64,000 bases of DNA, from contig PAVS01000011.1 in NCBI GenBank assembly GCA_002713145.1, forward strand, positions 186,001-250,000, written 5' to 3'. The notes under the pieces are model-generated. The model saw only the letters and a list, made by a program, of their open reading frames with translations. It was not told the origin of the DNA and searched no databases. Origin of the DNA: Halobacteriovoraceae bacterium (GTDB lineage: Bacteria > Bdellovibrionota > Bacteriovoracia > Bacteriovoracales > Bacteriovoracaceae). Positions 1 to 8,348 of this stretch are shown piece after piece (position 1 is the stretch's first letter; each line of letters starts with the position of its first letter). Both the position numbers and the translations under genes were made by a program.

Positions 1-170
1 ACATCACTGGTTAGATCCTTCTTGAATCCATGAACAATTTTTTTATACTCGAGGCAATTTTTTACATGATGCCTTGTTAGTTCGGATAACTCCTCTTTTA
101 GCATACTTTGCTTTCTTGAATGGTCAAAGCTAAATGGTGCTGTGTTAAGAAGTGATTCCGAGTTACGCAT
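1..170 (-). CDS. LuxE/PaaK-like acyl-protein synthetase, N-terminus only (cut by window edge)
   Basis: The reading frame starts at an ATG whose complement is at 168-170 and runs off the left edge, so only about 56 residues are visible. The visible part has a run reading ELTRHHVKNCLEYKKI, which resembles the start of LuxE/PaaK-like AMP-forming enzymes, where a helix with a Leu-Thr-x-His-His pattern precedes a Tyr-rich segment. LuxE proteins activate fatty acids and hand them to a reductase or carrier. The gene overlaps the upstream ligase by 8 bases and follows it in the same direction, so it should belong to the same transcript as the ligase and ACP. The family call rests on a short stretch. 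The rest of the gene lies outside the window, possibly followed by a LuxC-like reductase. Confidence 0.5.
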   Translation of the reverse strand, partial: MRNSESLLNTAPFSFDHSRKQSMLKEELSELTRHHVKNCLEYKKIVHGFKKDLTSD

Positions 171-1599
171 TTATGAGACCCTCATAGAGTGAAGTTAACT
201 CTTGGTACTTGATTTTACCGAACTGATTTCGTGGAAAAGTATCAATTTGTTGCACTTTAATACCTGTTGGATGTATTTTTACTTTGGAAGATATAAATCT
301 TTTAACTTCTCGTGGCTCATGTTCAGAGGATGTGAAAACAATTAATTTCTCATCATGACCAATACAGGCTGACTCGATTTCATTTTTATGTAATATGGCT
401 TCAATATCAGCAAGGTTAATTCGGTTGCCAAATACTTTTACAAAATGACTCTTTCGTCCGGTGATATAATAGAATCCTTCAGAATCAAAGTGAGCGAGGT
501 CTCCAGTGTGGAGCTCTTGGTGATTTTCGTTCGATGAAACCAGATCCTCGGGCCTTGTTGAGTAACCAAGAAAAACATTTGGACCTGAATAGATCAGCTC
601 TCCTGTTGTGTTTGGAGATTTGATTTCTTCTTGATTAGAGTTGATAATTCGAAACTTGCCTCCAGGGATCGGAACTCCAACGGAATTAGGTTTTTCTTGA
701 ATTTTATCCCAGGGCATATAAGACATTCTTGCTGTCGCTTCGGTCTGGCCGTACATGACGATAAACTTCATACCATTGCTTTTACATGTATTTATCATGC
801 TCTCAATTAGTTTCGTTCTAAGTTTCCCCCCTGCTTGAGTTAAATACTTTAAGCTCGGAAGTTTCATTGTATGAAATCTCATTCGATTGAGTGACTCAAA
901 AGTAAAAGGGACACCTCCAAAAGTCGTGGCTTCATGCCTTTTAAGATGATCCCAGAACCCTTTTTCAGTAATCGAGCTTTCCGTGAGAATCAGGGTCGCT
1001 CCCTTGATTAAGTGGCTATTAATAATGGAAAGACCAAATGAATAATTCATAGGTAGAGTTGTAATGGGACGATCATTAGATGAAATCTCGAGATACTCAG
1101 CGATTGCTTGAGCATTACTTATGATATTTTCGTATGAAAGCTTTACTAATTTTGAGCTTCCAGTACTCCCTGATGTGGATAGTAATAACGCAATATCGGT
1201 ATTGATTTCAAAGTGATAGTTTGGTGAATTTGAGTAAACATCAATCTCGTTTAACACTAAGGCTTTGTTGAAATCAGGATGAGCTTGAGTGATATCACCT
1301 CTATTCTTCGGAAGAACTATAAAATTTGGATTATAATTTATGATAAGTTCAGAGATAAGTTCTGTATCAATATCCGCAGGAAGTAGTACTTGTGTGCTGT
1401 CTTGATTATTTAAAAAGCCAAGGTAGGAGGATAAGCTTTCAAAAGTATTTTGACATAAGTTAAAAACTAAACTAGTAGATTCAATTAATTTAGAGAAACT
1501 TTCAGAAGCCTCAATTAATTCTTGAAAGGTATAAGGTACATTATTGCCATCTATAATAGCAACGTTGCACTTATTTAGCTCTGGATTTTGCAGGAGCAT
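163..1599 (-). CDS. AMP-dependent synthetase/ligase (acyl-activating enzyme)
   Basis: This 478-residue protein is an ANL-superfamily adenylating enzyme. The P-loop-like A3 motif STSGSTGSSK is at residues 141-150, a YGQTEA motif (A5) is near residue 287, the HTGD and TGRK motifs (A7/A8) follow, and the C-terminal catalytic Lys sits in a FGKIKY context. It probably activates a carboxylic acid as acyl-AMP and loads it onto the carrier protein encoded immediately upstream: the ACP stop codon and this ATG overlap as TAATG. At 478 residues it is slightly shorter than typical acyl-CoA synthetases (500-550) and close to stand-alone adenylation proteins that serve ACPs. The substrate cannot be read from the sequence. 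Its position at the edge of a polysaccharide locus suggests an acyl or amino-acyl decoration of a sugar, which is inference. Confidence 0.8.
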   Translation of the reverse strand: MLLQNPELNKCNVAIIDGNNVPYTFQELIEASESFSKLIESTSLVFNLCQNTFESLSSYLGFLNNQDSTQVLLPADIDTELISELIINYNPNFIVLPKNRGDITQAHPDFNKALVLNEIDVYSNSPNYHFEINTDIALLLSTSGSTGSSKLVKLSYENIISNAQAIAEYLEISSNDRPITTLPMNYSFGLSIINSHLIKGATLILTESSITEKGFWDHLKRHEATTFGGVPFTFESLNRMRFHTMKLPSLKYLTQAGGKLRTKLIESMINTCKSNGMKFIVMYGQTEATARMSYMPWDKIQEKPNSVGVPIPGGKFRIINSNQEEIKSPNTTGELIYSGPNVFLGYSTRPEDLVSSNENHQELHTGDLAHFDSEGFYYITGRKSHFVKVFGNRINLADIEAILHKNEIESACIGHDEKLIVFTSSEHEPREVKRFISSKVKIHPTGIKVQQIDTFPRNQFGKIKYQELTSLYEGLINA

Positions 1600-1847
1600 T
1601 ATTCGATAGCGATACCGTATTTGCCCATTATTTCTTTTCCAATATTGTATGAGCTAAAGTTTACGATATCATCGGTGTCAAAAGTTATATCGAACGTGTC
1701 TTCGATTTCAGCAACCATTGCCATGTGACCGATAGAGTCCCAAGTTTCAATGGTGTTATATTCAAGTTTTTCGTTTAGGTCTGACTGGTTAAGTTCGAAA
1801 ATATCGCAGAATATTTTATCGTATTTTGACTTGCTTTCATTGCTCAT
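1599..1847 (-). CDS. Acyl carrier protein
   Basis: This small acidic protein of 82 residues has the phosphopantetheine attachment motif DSIGHM in a WDSIGHMAMVAEIEDTF context, as expected for a helical carrier protein. The open frame extends to 1880, but the ATG at 1847 is preceded by GAGGTGGG at 5-base spacing, so I chose the shorter start. It is the first gene of a minus-strand transcript that continues into the ligase and the LuxE-like gene, and the stop overlaps the ligase ATG by one base. A promoter-like sequence lies just upstream. The protein is too divergent from the housekeeping AcpP pattern (GADSLD) to be the fatty-acid ACP, so I infer a dedicated carrier for the neighbouring ligase. 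Confidence 0.85.
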   Translation of the reverse strand: MSNESKSKYDKIFCDIFELNQSDLNEKLEYNTIETWDSIGHMAMVAEIEDTFDITFDTDDIVNFSSYNIGKEIMGKYGIAIE

Positions 1848-1880
1848 AAAACCCACCTCAATAAAAATAATATAGCGCAA

Positions 1881-1910
1881 AATATTGCATTTTTGTGGCT
1901 ATTTTGTCAA
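1881..1910 (-). promoter_or_regulatory. Candidate sigma70 promoter for the ACP-ligase-LuxE transcript
   Basis: On the minus strand a perfect -35 box TTGACA (complement at 1905-1910) is followed after 18 bases by AATATT (1881-1886), which matches the -10 consensus at four of six positions. Transcription would start near 1875, about 28 bases before the ACP start codon. The -35 box lies inside the first codons assigned to the divergent flippase gene, which argues that the flippase may really start further downstream. Confidence 0.45.
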
Positions 1911-3199
1911 GATTACAAGTACATAAATGGGCCAGTAGGTCCTCTGGATTAGAAGATAACTTGGCTAGCTCAACAGTTAAAAATATATTTACACTACTTT
2001 CAGGTAACGTGATGGCTAGAGCCGTGGCTTTCCTGTTAACTCCACTAATAGCTAGACTCTACACTCCTGAAGATTTTGCCGTTTTTGCCATTATTACTTC
2101 TGTAATTGGACCGTTGGCAGTTTTTTGTACCGGAAGATATCAATTGGCGATTTTTCTTCCTCAAGATGAGAGGGATGCTAATGGTTTAATAAATCTATCA
2201 CTTTACTTATCTCTAACTTTTTCCTTTTTGACACTCGTGATCTTGTTTTTTTTCTATCACCATATTGGAAATATTTTAAATCTCGACGAGCTGAGTTATC
2301 TGCTTTTTGCTGTGCCAATTTCGCTATTTTCTCTTGCAGTAAGTCAAGTCTATACTTGTTATTATAATCGTATAATGCGCTATAAGTTGATTTCACTTGG
2401 TATAATAATTCAGGCAAGCGCAACTGTATTCATTCAACTACTATTTGGATATTATGGTTTTAACAAGTCTGGATTAGTGTATGGGTATGTATTAGGCAAT
2501 CTATTAGCTGGAATTTATTTTATATATTTTGGACCTAGCCTTATCAGTAAGATGACTGATTTAGTTAATTTAGCTAAACAGTACAAAAAATATCCTATGG
2601 TCTCTACTTGGTCAGCATTATTAGACAGTATGGCTCTACAAATACCAATTTGGCTAATGACTAAAAATTACTCAGCTGAATTCCTAGGAGCTTTCAGTTT
2701 TTCATTTAAAGTGATTAATGTCCCTTTAGGAATAATCTCAGGCTCAATAGCCCAGATTTTACATAAAAAGGTTGCTGATAATTATAGAGAAAAATCTCAT
2801 AGAACAATAGATGTGCTCAATAAGTTTTTGTTAATGCTAACGATCATTTCTATCCCTATAATTTTTATATGTATTATATGGGGAGAAGAGTTGTTCTCTT
2901 TTGTTTTTGGAAAAAAGTGGGCATACGCAGGTAAGCTATCATCAATATTGATAATAGCTTTTGTAATCCGATTCATTGTGAGTCCGCTAACCTCAGTTCT
3001 AGCACTCGATCGTCACCTTAAAAAAGGAGCTGCTTGGCAAGTGCTTTATTTTATTTCGACGTCTATAACGCTGTATTTTGCGTCGCAGTTTGAGTTTCAA
3101 ATGTTTATTAAGATTTTTGTCTTTCACGAGATAATTTTGTATTTAATCTACCTATCTTTAGTGTATTATTCTGCATTTAAAGATCGATCAAACGCATAA
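1895..3199 (+). CDS. Wzx-like polysaccharide flippase (first copy)
   Basis: This strongly hydrophobic 434-residue protein has about 12-14 membrane segments. Its N-terminal pattern (LLTPLIARLYTPEDFAVFAI) is typical of the MOP/PST family of O-antigen translocases, which flip undecaprenyl-linked repeat units across the inner membrane. A GTG at 1895 gives the longest frame but has no convincing ribosome-binding site and overlaps the divergent promoter of the ACP operon. A TTG at 1961 or the ATG within codons near 2012 are alternatives, and the conserved fold begins around residue 25. It is the first gene of a long plus-strand operon, and the next gene starts 32 bases downstream. A second flippase of the same family lies at 49.4 kb, so this one probably serves the glycan built by the 3-26 kb genes. 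Confidence 0.8.
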   Translation: MAILSRLQVHKWASRSSGLEDNLASSTVKNIFTLLSGNVMARAVAFLLTPLIARLYTPEDFAVFAIITSVIGPLAVFCTGRYQLAIFLPQDERDANGLINLSLYLSLTFSFLTLVILFFFYHHIGNILNLDELSYLLFAVPISLFSLAVSQVYTCYYNRIMRYKLISLGIIIQASATVFIQLLFGYYGFNKSGLVYGYVLGNLLAGIYFIYFGPSLISKMTDLVNLAKQYKKYPMVSTWSALLDSMALQIPIWLMTKNYSAEFLGAFSFSFKVINVPLGIISGSIAQILHKKVADNYREKSHRTIDVLNKFLLMLTIISIPIIFICIIWGEELFSFVFGKKWAYAGKLSSILIIAFVIRFIVSPLTSVLALDRHLKKGAAWQVLYFISTSITLYFASQFEFQMFIKIFVFHEIILYLIYLSLVYYSAFKDRSNA

Positions 3200-3231
3200 G
3201 GTTAGAGTTACACAGTTAATGAGGAATTTAA

Positions 3232-4122
3232 ATGCCAATCAAAAAACTGACAAAAGATGAAGTCGTTGCTGATATGGTTAACCTTGGCATTAAGCCAGGG
3301 GATACTGTTTGGCTTACTGCTAATTTAGGCCGAATTGGAGTCATTGAATCAAGAAGAGAGACAGCAAAGAATTTTATTGATTGTATTTTGGAGTGTGTTG
3401 GAGAAGAAGGTACCCTTGTCGCATTATCTTATACCGATGGGACATTTATAAAAGATCCTAAGCAGGAGGATGCATTTCATTCAGAGAAAAAAAGTTATGC
3501 AGGAGCTCTTCCAAACGCAATGCTAGCGTATCCAAATTCATTTCGAAGTCAACATCCAATGTGTTCAGTTGTGGCGATAGGTAAAAATGGGAAATATGTG
3601 ACTGATGGGCATGATGAAAATTCATATTCATATGAACCCGTTAAGAAGCTTATGGAGCTAAATGGAAAGTGTGTAACTTTGGGGTGTGCCTACGAGACAC
3701 CTGGGTATACTACTACTCATTGGGCGGAAACAAAACTTGGGTTTCACCAAAAGTTGATTTTTACTAAGAGCTTGTACAAGGCGGGGTATAAAACAGAGAA
3801 TGGAGAGTTTAAACTTTACCGTAGAAAAGATCCAGGTATGTGTACTGAGAACTTTCCTACATTACTAGGCCATTATTTGCGACATGGAGTTTTGCAGACA
3901 GGAATGATTGGCTCCGCGTATACCATTATTGGTGAAGCTAAAAAATTATATGATGTAGATATTAAGATTCTTAAACAAGATAAGCAATTTCACCTATGCA
4001 AAAAAAACGATTGTTTTCAGTGTCGTATGAATCGTTGGGATACAGCTTACTTCGCACCATTTTATTTTGCAAAGAAGCTACTATTAGCACTATCTAGAAG
4101 ATTAAAAACAAGGTTGTCGTAA
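3232..4122 (+). CDS. AAC(3)-family N-acetyltransferase-like protein
   Basis: This 296-residue protein belongs to the Antibiotic_NAT fold. It has the characteristic RSQHPMCSVVAIGK stretch (around residues 102-115) containing the conserved His-Pro, and the opening segment that places an acceptor loop after GDTVWLTANLG. The founding members acetylate aminoglycosides, but relatives in O-antigen and capsule clusters are thought to acetylate amino sugars, which fits the location between a flippase and AsnB. The C-terminus has a small Cys cluster (CKKNDCFQC) that could bind metal. The ATG is preceded by GAGGAA at suitable spacing, and the stop overlaps the next ATG as TAATG. I would not call it a resistance gene. 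Confidence 0.75.
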   Translation: MPIKKLTKDEVVADMVNLGIKPGDTVWLTANLGRIGVIESRRETAKNFIDCILECVGEEGTLVALSYTDGTFIKDPKQEDAFHSEKKSYAGALPNAMLAYPNSFRSQHPMCSVVAIGKNGKYVTDGHDENSYSYEPVKKLMELNGKCVTLGCAYETPGYTTTHWAETKLGFHQKLIFTKSLYKAGYKTENGEFKLYRRKDPGMCTENFPTLLGHYLRHGVLQTGMIGSAYTIIGEAKKLYDVDIKILKQDKQFHLCKKNDCFQCRMNRWDTAYFAPFYFAKKLLLALSRRLKTRLS

Positions 4123-5927
4123 TGTGTGGAATTACCGGAGTAATATCATTAAAGAATAAAGTTGATGTTGATTGTCTTCAGAGAATGGCAAAAAAAATTG
4201 ATCATAGAGGACCTGATGGAATCGGTTTTGATGTATTTAATGAAAAAGTTGGGCTGGGGCATACCAGACTTTCAATATTTGATTTAAGTGAGGCTGGAAA
4301 GCAGCCCATGAGCTATCAAGATAAGCTTGTAATAACTTATAATGGGGAGATATATAATTTTTTAGAACTTAAAGCCGAGCTCAATACTTTTGGCCATGAA
4401 TTTAAAACAGGGACTGATACTGAAGTTATTCTTGCGAGCTATCAACAGTGGGGAGTCGATTGCCTAAAAAGATTTAATGGAATGTGGGCTTTTGTTATTT
4501 ATGACAAGGTAAAAGATGAAGTTTTTATTGCTCGAGATCGATTTGGACAAAAGCCTTTGTATTACACTTTTTATCAAGATAATTTTTTGTTTGCATCGGA
4601 AATAAAGTCATTCATGGAGTTTGAAGGATATGAACTTGAGCCTAATATGGATTACCTTGAAAGATTTTTAAATAAAGGAGTTTGTGAATGGAGTTCAGAG
4701 ACAGCTTTTAATAAAGTTCTAAGATTTGAAAAAGCTCAGTATTTTCAGGGAAAGGTCGATGTGTTATTTGAGGCATTTATGCCAAAAACTTACTGGAGTA
4801 TAAAAAACAATTTAGAAAACAAAAAGTTTAACAAAGACGAGGCAAGAAAAATTGCTGATAAGTATTATGGTCTTTTAAAAGATTCTGTTCGTATAAGGTG
4901 TAGGGCTGATGTTGAAGTTGGAGCAGCTCTTTCGGGAGGACTTGATAGCAGTTCTGTTGTGTACTTAATTAATGAAATTTTAAAAGAGTCTAATAACCAG
5001 CATTTGCAAAAAACATTTTCAAGTGTTTACAGTCAAAAAGAAACAATTGAATGCGATGAAAGTTCTCATATTAAAAAAGTAACATCACAAGTTAAAGTAA
5101 ATTCATTCACGATCGAACCTCAAGAAAAAGATGTTCCTGAAGAGCATGAAAAACGAATATATGTTACCGAGAATCCTCCCGATGGTACAGGGATGTCTGG
5201 CTGGCATACATATAAGTTGATTAATAATTCGGGAATAAAAATATCGCTTGATGGACAAGGTGCTGATGAGCAATTGGCTGGTTATATGTTTTATGTTTCA
5301 GATTGGTTAACTTATTTAAGCTTCTTTTCCTTACTAAAAGAAACATATTATGGCTGGAAATTGTATGGGTTGAATAAATATATTGTGAAGGGATTTATAT
5401 GCTCTCTCTTAAGGCAGTTCTTGGGCGTTAGGCTCGCAAAGTATATCGTGGAGAAATATTTAAAGTTTGTTTTTCCGGTTAAGCTAAATGCTGGATTGGA
5501 AAGGGATTTCAATGAGTCTTTGGTGAACTTACTTCATTATGCTGATCATTCATCAATGGGAAACTCCATTGAGTCCAGAATGCCTTTCATGGATTATAGA
5601 CTTGTTGAGTTTTTAGCTAGTGTCCCTGCATGTTACAAAATTCATAATGGTTGGACAAAATATATCGCAAGGCTCGCTTTTGATGGAAAACTTGACAATT
5701 CTATTACATGGCGAAAAGACAAAATGGGCTGGCCTGTTCCAGAGAAATTTTGGCTATTAGGTGGGTTAAGAACTTGGCTAGAGGAATTAGTTGATGGGTC
5801 AGATTTGGTAAGAAAGTTACTTACACCGGAAGCGATACGAAGTTTTAAGGACTCAGAAGAAATTGTGATGAAACTAAGAATGCTGAATATTGCACAATTC
5901 GAAAAACTGTTTTTAAACAAAAAGTGA
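4122..5927 (+). CDS. AsnB-like glutamine-dependent amidotransferase (first copy)
   Basis: A class II glutamine amidotransferase domain begins directly with the nucleophile Cys2 (MCGITG). The PPi-binding loop SGGLDSS at residues 271-277 marks the AsnB synthetase domain, and the total length is 601 residues. Asparagine synthetases adenylate a carboxylate and transfer glutamine-derived ammonia to it. Homologues inside polysaccharide clusters (for example WbpS of Pseudomonas O-antigen) convert uronic acids into uronamides. With a UDP-ManNAc dehydrogenase encoded nearby (18.4 kb), uronamide formation is the most economical role here, but that is inference. A second AsnB homologue lies 2.4 kb downstream. 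The two keep the same motifs but are clearly diverged, so they probably act on different substrates. Confidence 0.85.
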   Translation: MCGITGVISLKNKVDVDCLQRMAKKIDHRGPDGIGFDVFNEKVGLGHTRLSIFDLSEAGKQPMSYQDKLVITYNGEIYNFLELKAELNTFGHEFKTGTDTEVILASYQQWGVDCLKRFNGMWAFVIYDKVKDEVFIARDRFGQKPLYYTFYQDNFLFASEIKSFMEFEGYELEPNMDYLERFLNKGVCEWSSETAFNKVLRFEKAQYFQGKVDVLFEAFMPKTYWSIKNNLENKKFNKDEARKIADKYYGLLKDSVRIRCRADVEVGAALSGGLDSSSVVYLINEILKESNNQHLQKTFSSVYSQKETIECDESSHIKKVTSQVKVNSFTIEPQEKDVPEEHEKRIYVTENPPDGTGMSGWHTYKLINNSGIKISLDGQGADEQLAGYMFYVSDWLTYLSFFSLLKETYYGWKLYGLNKYIVKGFICSLLRQFLGVRLAKYIVEKYLKFVFPVKLNAGLERDFNESLVNLLHYADHSSMGNSIESRMPFMDYRLVEFLASVPACYKIHNGWTKYIARLAFDGKLDNSITWRKDKMGWPVPEKFWLLGGLRTWLEELVDGSDLVRKLLTPEAIRSFKDSEEIVMKLRMLNIAQFEKLFLNKK

Positions 5928-5933
5928 GAAAAA

Positions 5934-7214
5934 TTGCTTAAAGTTAAGACGACCAATAAATGTATGACAGAGAAGAAGTATGTCTTCGATTTTGTTTTCT
6001 CTGAGATATTTGGGATTGCCTTTGAGTTTGAAACTAGCGATAAACCTGAGTTTGTTTTAAGCTATTGTGGTCTAGAGTTAAGTTTTTCGAGTGAGTTTCT
6101 TGAGGATGATACCAACCTTAATAATTTTGTAGGTGAGATAAATTCTTTTGAACTGCTCAAGCCTCAGGAATTAACTCTTCAAAGTGATCTTTTTGGAGCA
6201 TGTTTTTACTTCTTAACTTGTTACCGAGAATTTGGTGACGTTAAAAGAGATAAGCATAACAGAGTAGTCTGTGAATTTAAACAAGTTGAAACACCAATTG
6301 TCGATCATATCATTGAGTTTATTTGGTGCAAAATAGCTAAAACTTGGCCAAATCTTGTAAGGAGAGAAAAAGTTTTTAAAATGAATATAACATGTGATGT
6401 TGATCAACCTTATCTTGAGTCAAGTACAACTATCTCAAAAACAATTCGAAGGATGGTTGGAGATATTGTGAAAAGAACTTCGGTCAGAAAAATGGTTTTG
6501 ACGGCTCTCAGATACTTAGATTTTAAATTGGGATTTCTATATTTTGATCCATATTACAAGGGAATATTTTATCTTATGGATCAAGCTGAAAAACATGGAC
6601 TTAAGATAACATTTTATTTTATCTGTCGAAAAGGTGTTGGCCCGTATGATGCAAGATATTCCATTGAAGATGAGATTATAGTTAAATTATTTTCTATAAT
6701 TAAAAATAGGGGGCATGAAATTGGAATACACGGTAGTTATGATTCTTATAATAGTGAGATCCTTCTGAAAGAGGAAGTAAACACGCTGAGCATAGCACTA
6801 GGATATAGAAACGAAAAAAGAGTTTTAGGAGGGAGACAGCATTATTTAAGATGGGAGCCCGGAAAATCTCAAAAAATTCTTGAATCCATAGGGTTGAAAT
6901 ATGACTCAACACTCGGGTTTGCAGATAGGGTTGGTTTTAGGGTAGGTACTAGCCATGAACATTATATGTATGACTTATATGAAAGAAGGAAATTGTCTTT
7001 AAGGCAAAAACCGCTAATTGTGATGGAATGCTCTGTTTTCGATACTAATTATATGGGGCTAACTGATAAGGAAAGTGCTCTCAGAAAAATGTGCGAAATG
7101 AAACAAAAATGTATGGATTTCGGTGGTACTTATACCTTGCTTTGGCATAATTCGTCTTTTAATAATAAATCTCAAAAAGAAATATTCGATAAAGTGGTTA
7201 GATATAATGAATAA
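5934..7214 (+). CDS. Polysaccharide deacetylase-like (NodB fold) protein with N-terminal accessory domain
   Basis: The protein has 426 residues. The C-terminal two thirds carry NodB-like motifs: a metal-binding acidic pair in TCDVDQP (around residue 150) and the GHEIGIHGS motif (near residue 260) that supplies the histidines of the zinc site. The first 130 residues form a separate domain, as in the DUF7033-type proteins often found in polysaccharide loci. The family removes N-acetyl groups from sugars. The open frame begins with TTG at 5934, seven bases after asnB; an ATG at 5964 is an alternative start. Its 3' end overlaps the next glycosyltransferase by eight bases. The usual first motif (TFDDGP) is altered, so activity is uncertain. 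Confidence 0.7.
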   Translation: MLKVKTTNKCMTEKKYVFDFVFSEIFGIAFEFETSDKPEFVLSYCGLELSFSSEFLEDDTNLNNFVGEINSFELLKPQELTLQSDLFGACFYFLTCYREFGDVKRDKHNRVVCEFKQVETPIVDHIIEFIWCKIAKTWPNLVRREKVFKMNITCDVDQPYLESSTTISKTIRRMVGDIVKRTSVRKMVLTALRYLDFKLGFLYFDPYYKGIFYLMDQAEKHGLKITFYFICRKGVGPYDARYSIEDEIIVKLFSIIKNRGHEIGIHGSYDSYNSEILLKEEVNTLSIALGYRNEKRVLGGRQHYLRWEPGKSQKILESIGLKYDSTLGFADRVGFRVGTSHEHYMYDLYERRKLSLRQKPLIVMECSVFDTNYMGLTDKESALRKMCEMKQKCMDFGGTYTLLWHNSSFNNKSQKEIFDKVVRYNE

Positions 7215-8346
7215 AAAAATAGTTTCCCTTCTCTTAAGTGACTATGTCAATGATAGTAGAGTAAAAAAGATATCACAGTCTCTATCTAAGTCTGGCTATT
7301 GTGTTTCAATTGTTGCAATGCTGTCTGATGGACTAAAGGAAATAGAAAAAGAAGGGCAAGTTAATGTTTACAGAATCTTTTTAAGATCACGTAAGTTCTC
7401 AAAAGTTAAGCTTGTTCAACTAATTAAATACTTTGAGTTTATGTTTAAATTCGCAATTAGATTTCGAAAAACTGACGTCATTCATTGTAACGATTTGGCG
7501 AGCCTTCCTATTGGGGTATTAGTAAAGTTTATAACGCTCAATAAGGTGAAATTAGTTTATGATAGTCATGAGTTTGCTATAAATGATAAACCAAATGAGA
7601 GAAAGGCTTCGATTTTTTTTAAATATTGTATTGAAACTGTTCTTATTCGTTGTGTTGATACTGTAATTGTCGTTTCAGAATCAATTGCTGATGAGTACTC
7701 AAGAATCCATAAAATATGTAAGCCAAATATAATCTTGAATACTCCAAATTTTAAAATAAAGCCCAAGCAAAGTAATGTTTTGAGAGAAAGGTTTAATATT
7801 GATAGTGATAAAGTAATTTGTATTTGTCAGGGGGCTTTAATTAAGGGCAGGGGGATAGAATTAGCCTTAGATACGTTCGCAAGATTTGAAGATGAATTAA
7901 ATGGATTCGTATTAATTTTTATGGGATTTGGAGAGTTAGAAGGGTTAATTACTCAAAAGTCTGAGAAGCATGCAAATATATTTTTTCAACCAGCAGTACC
8001 ATATGAAAGTATCTATGAGTATACATCTTCTGCAGATATTGGGTTCAGTTTAATCGAGCCAATATCAAAAAGCTATCGTTTGGCTCTCCCAAACAAACTT
8101 TTTGAGTATAGTGTATCAAAATTAAAACTCCTCGTTTCAAATATAGTAGAACAAAAAAAAATCGTTCAAGAATATAACTTAGGTTTAGTTTTAGATGAAA
8201 ATAATGAACAATGTTTAAAGGATACACTACTTAAATTACAAAAAATCAAAGTTGATGATGTTGATTTTAGAAATCTTGCAGAAAGCTATTCATGGAACAA
8301 GCAACAAGAGAAATTAATTGAGATATATAGAAAAATAGGACTATAG
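7207..8346 (+). CDS. Glycosyltransferase family 4
   Basis: This 379-residue GT-B protein transfers a sugar from a nucleotide donor to the growing lipid-linked repeat unit at the cytoplasmic membrane face. The N-terminal domain reads IVSLLLSDYVNDSRVKKIS. The C-terminal donor-binding half contains ALPNKLFEYSVSKLKLLVSN, the place of the family's E-x7-E motif. The frame is open further upstream to 7123, but the ATG at 7207 starts the conserved domain and overlaps the previous stop by eight bases, consistent with translational coupling. Donor and acceptor cannot be predicted. Confidence 0.8.
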   Translation: MNKKIVSLLLSDYVNDSRVKKISQSLSKSGYCVSIVAMLSDGLKEIEKEGQVNVYRIFLRSRKFSKVKLVQLIKYFEFMFKFAIRFRKTDVIHCNDLASLPIGVLVKFITLNKVKLVYDSHEFAINDKPNERKASIFFKYCIETVLIRCVDTVIVVSESIADEYSRIHKICKPNIILNTPNFKIKPKQSNVLRERFNIDSDKVICICQGALIKGRGIELALDTFARFEDELNGFVLIFMGFGELEGLITQKSEKHANIFFQPAVPYESIYEYTSSADIGFSLIEPISKSYRLALPNKLFEYSVSKLKLLVSNIVEQKKIVQEYNLGLVLDENNEQCLKDTLLKLQKIKVDDVDFRNLAESYSWNKQQEKLIEIYRKIGL

Positions 8347-8348
8347 TA

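Noticed and set aside
3232-4122. Aminoglycoside-resistance gene
   Set aside because: The fold is AAC(3)-like, but the setting in a polysaccharide operon points to sugar acylation, so I avoid a resistance label.
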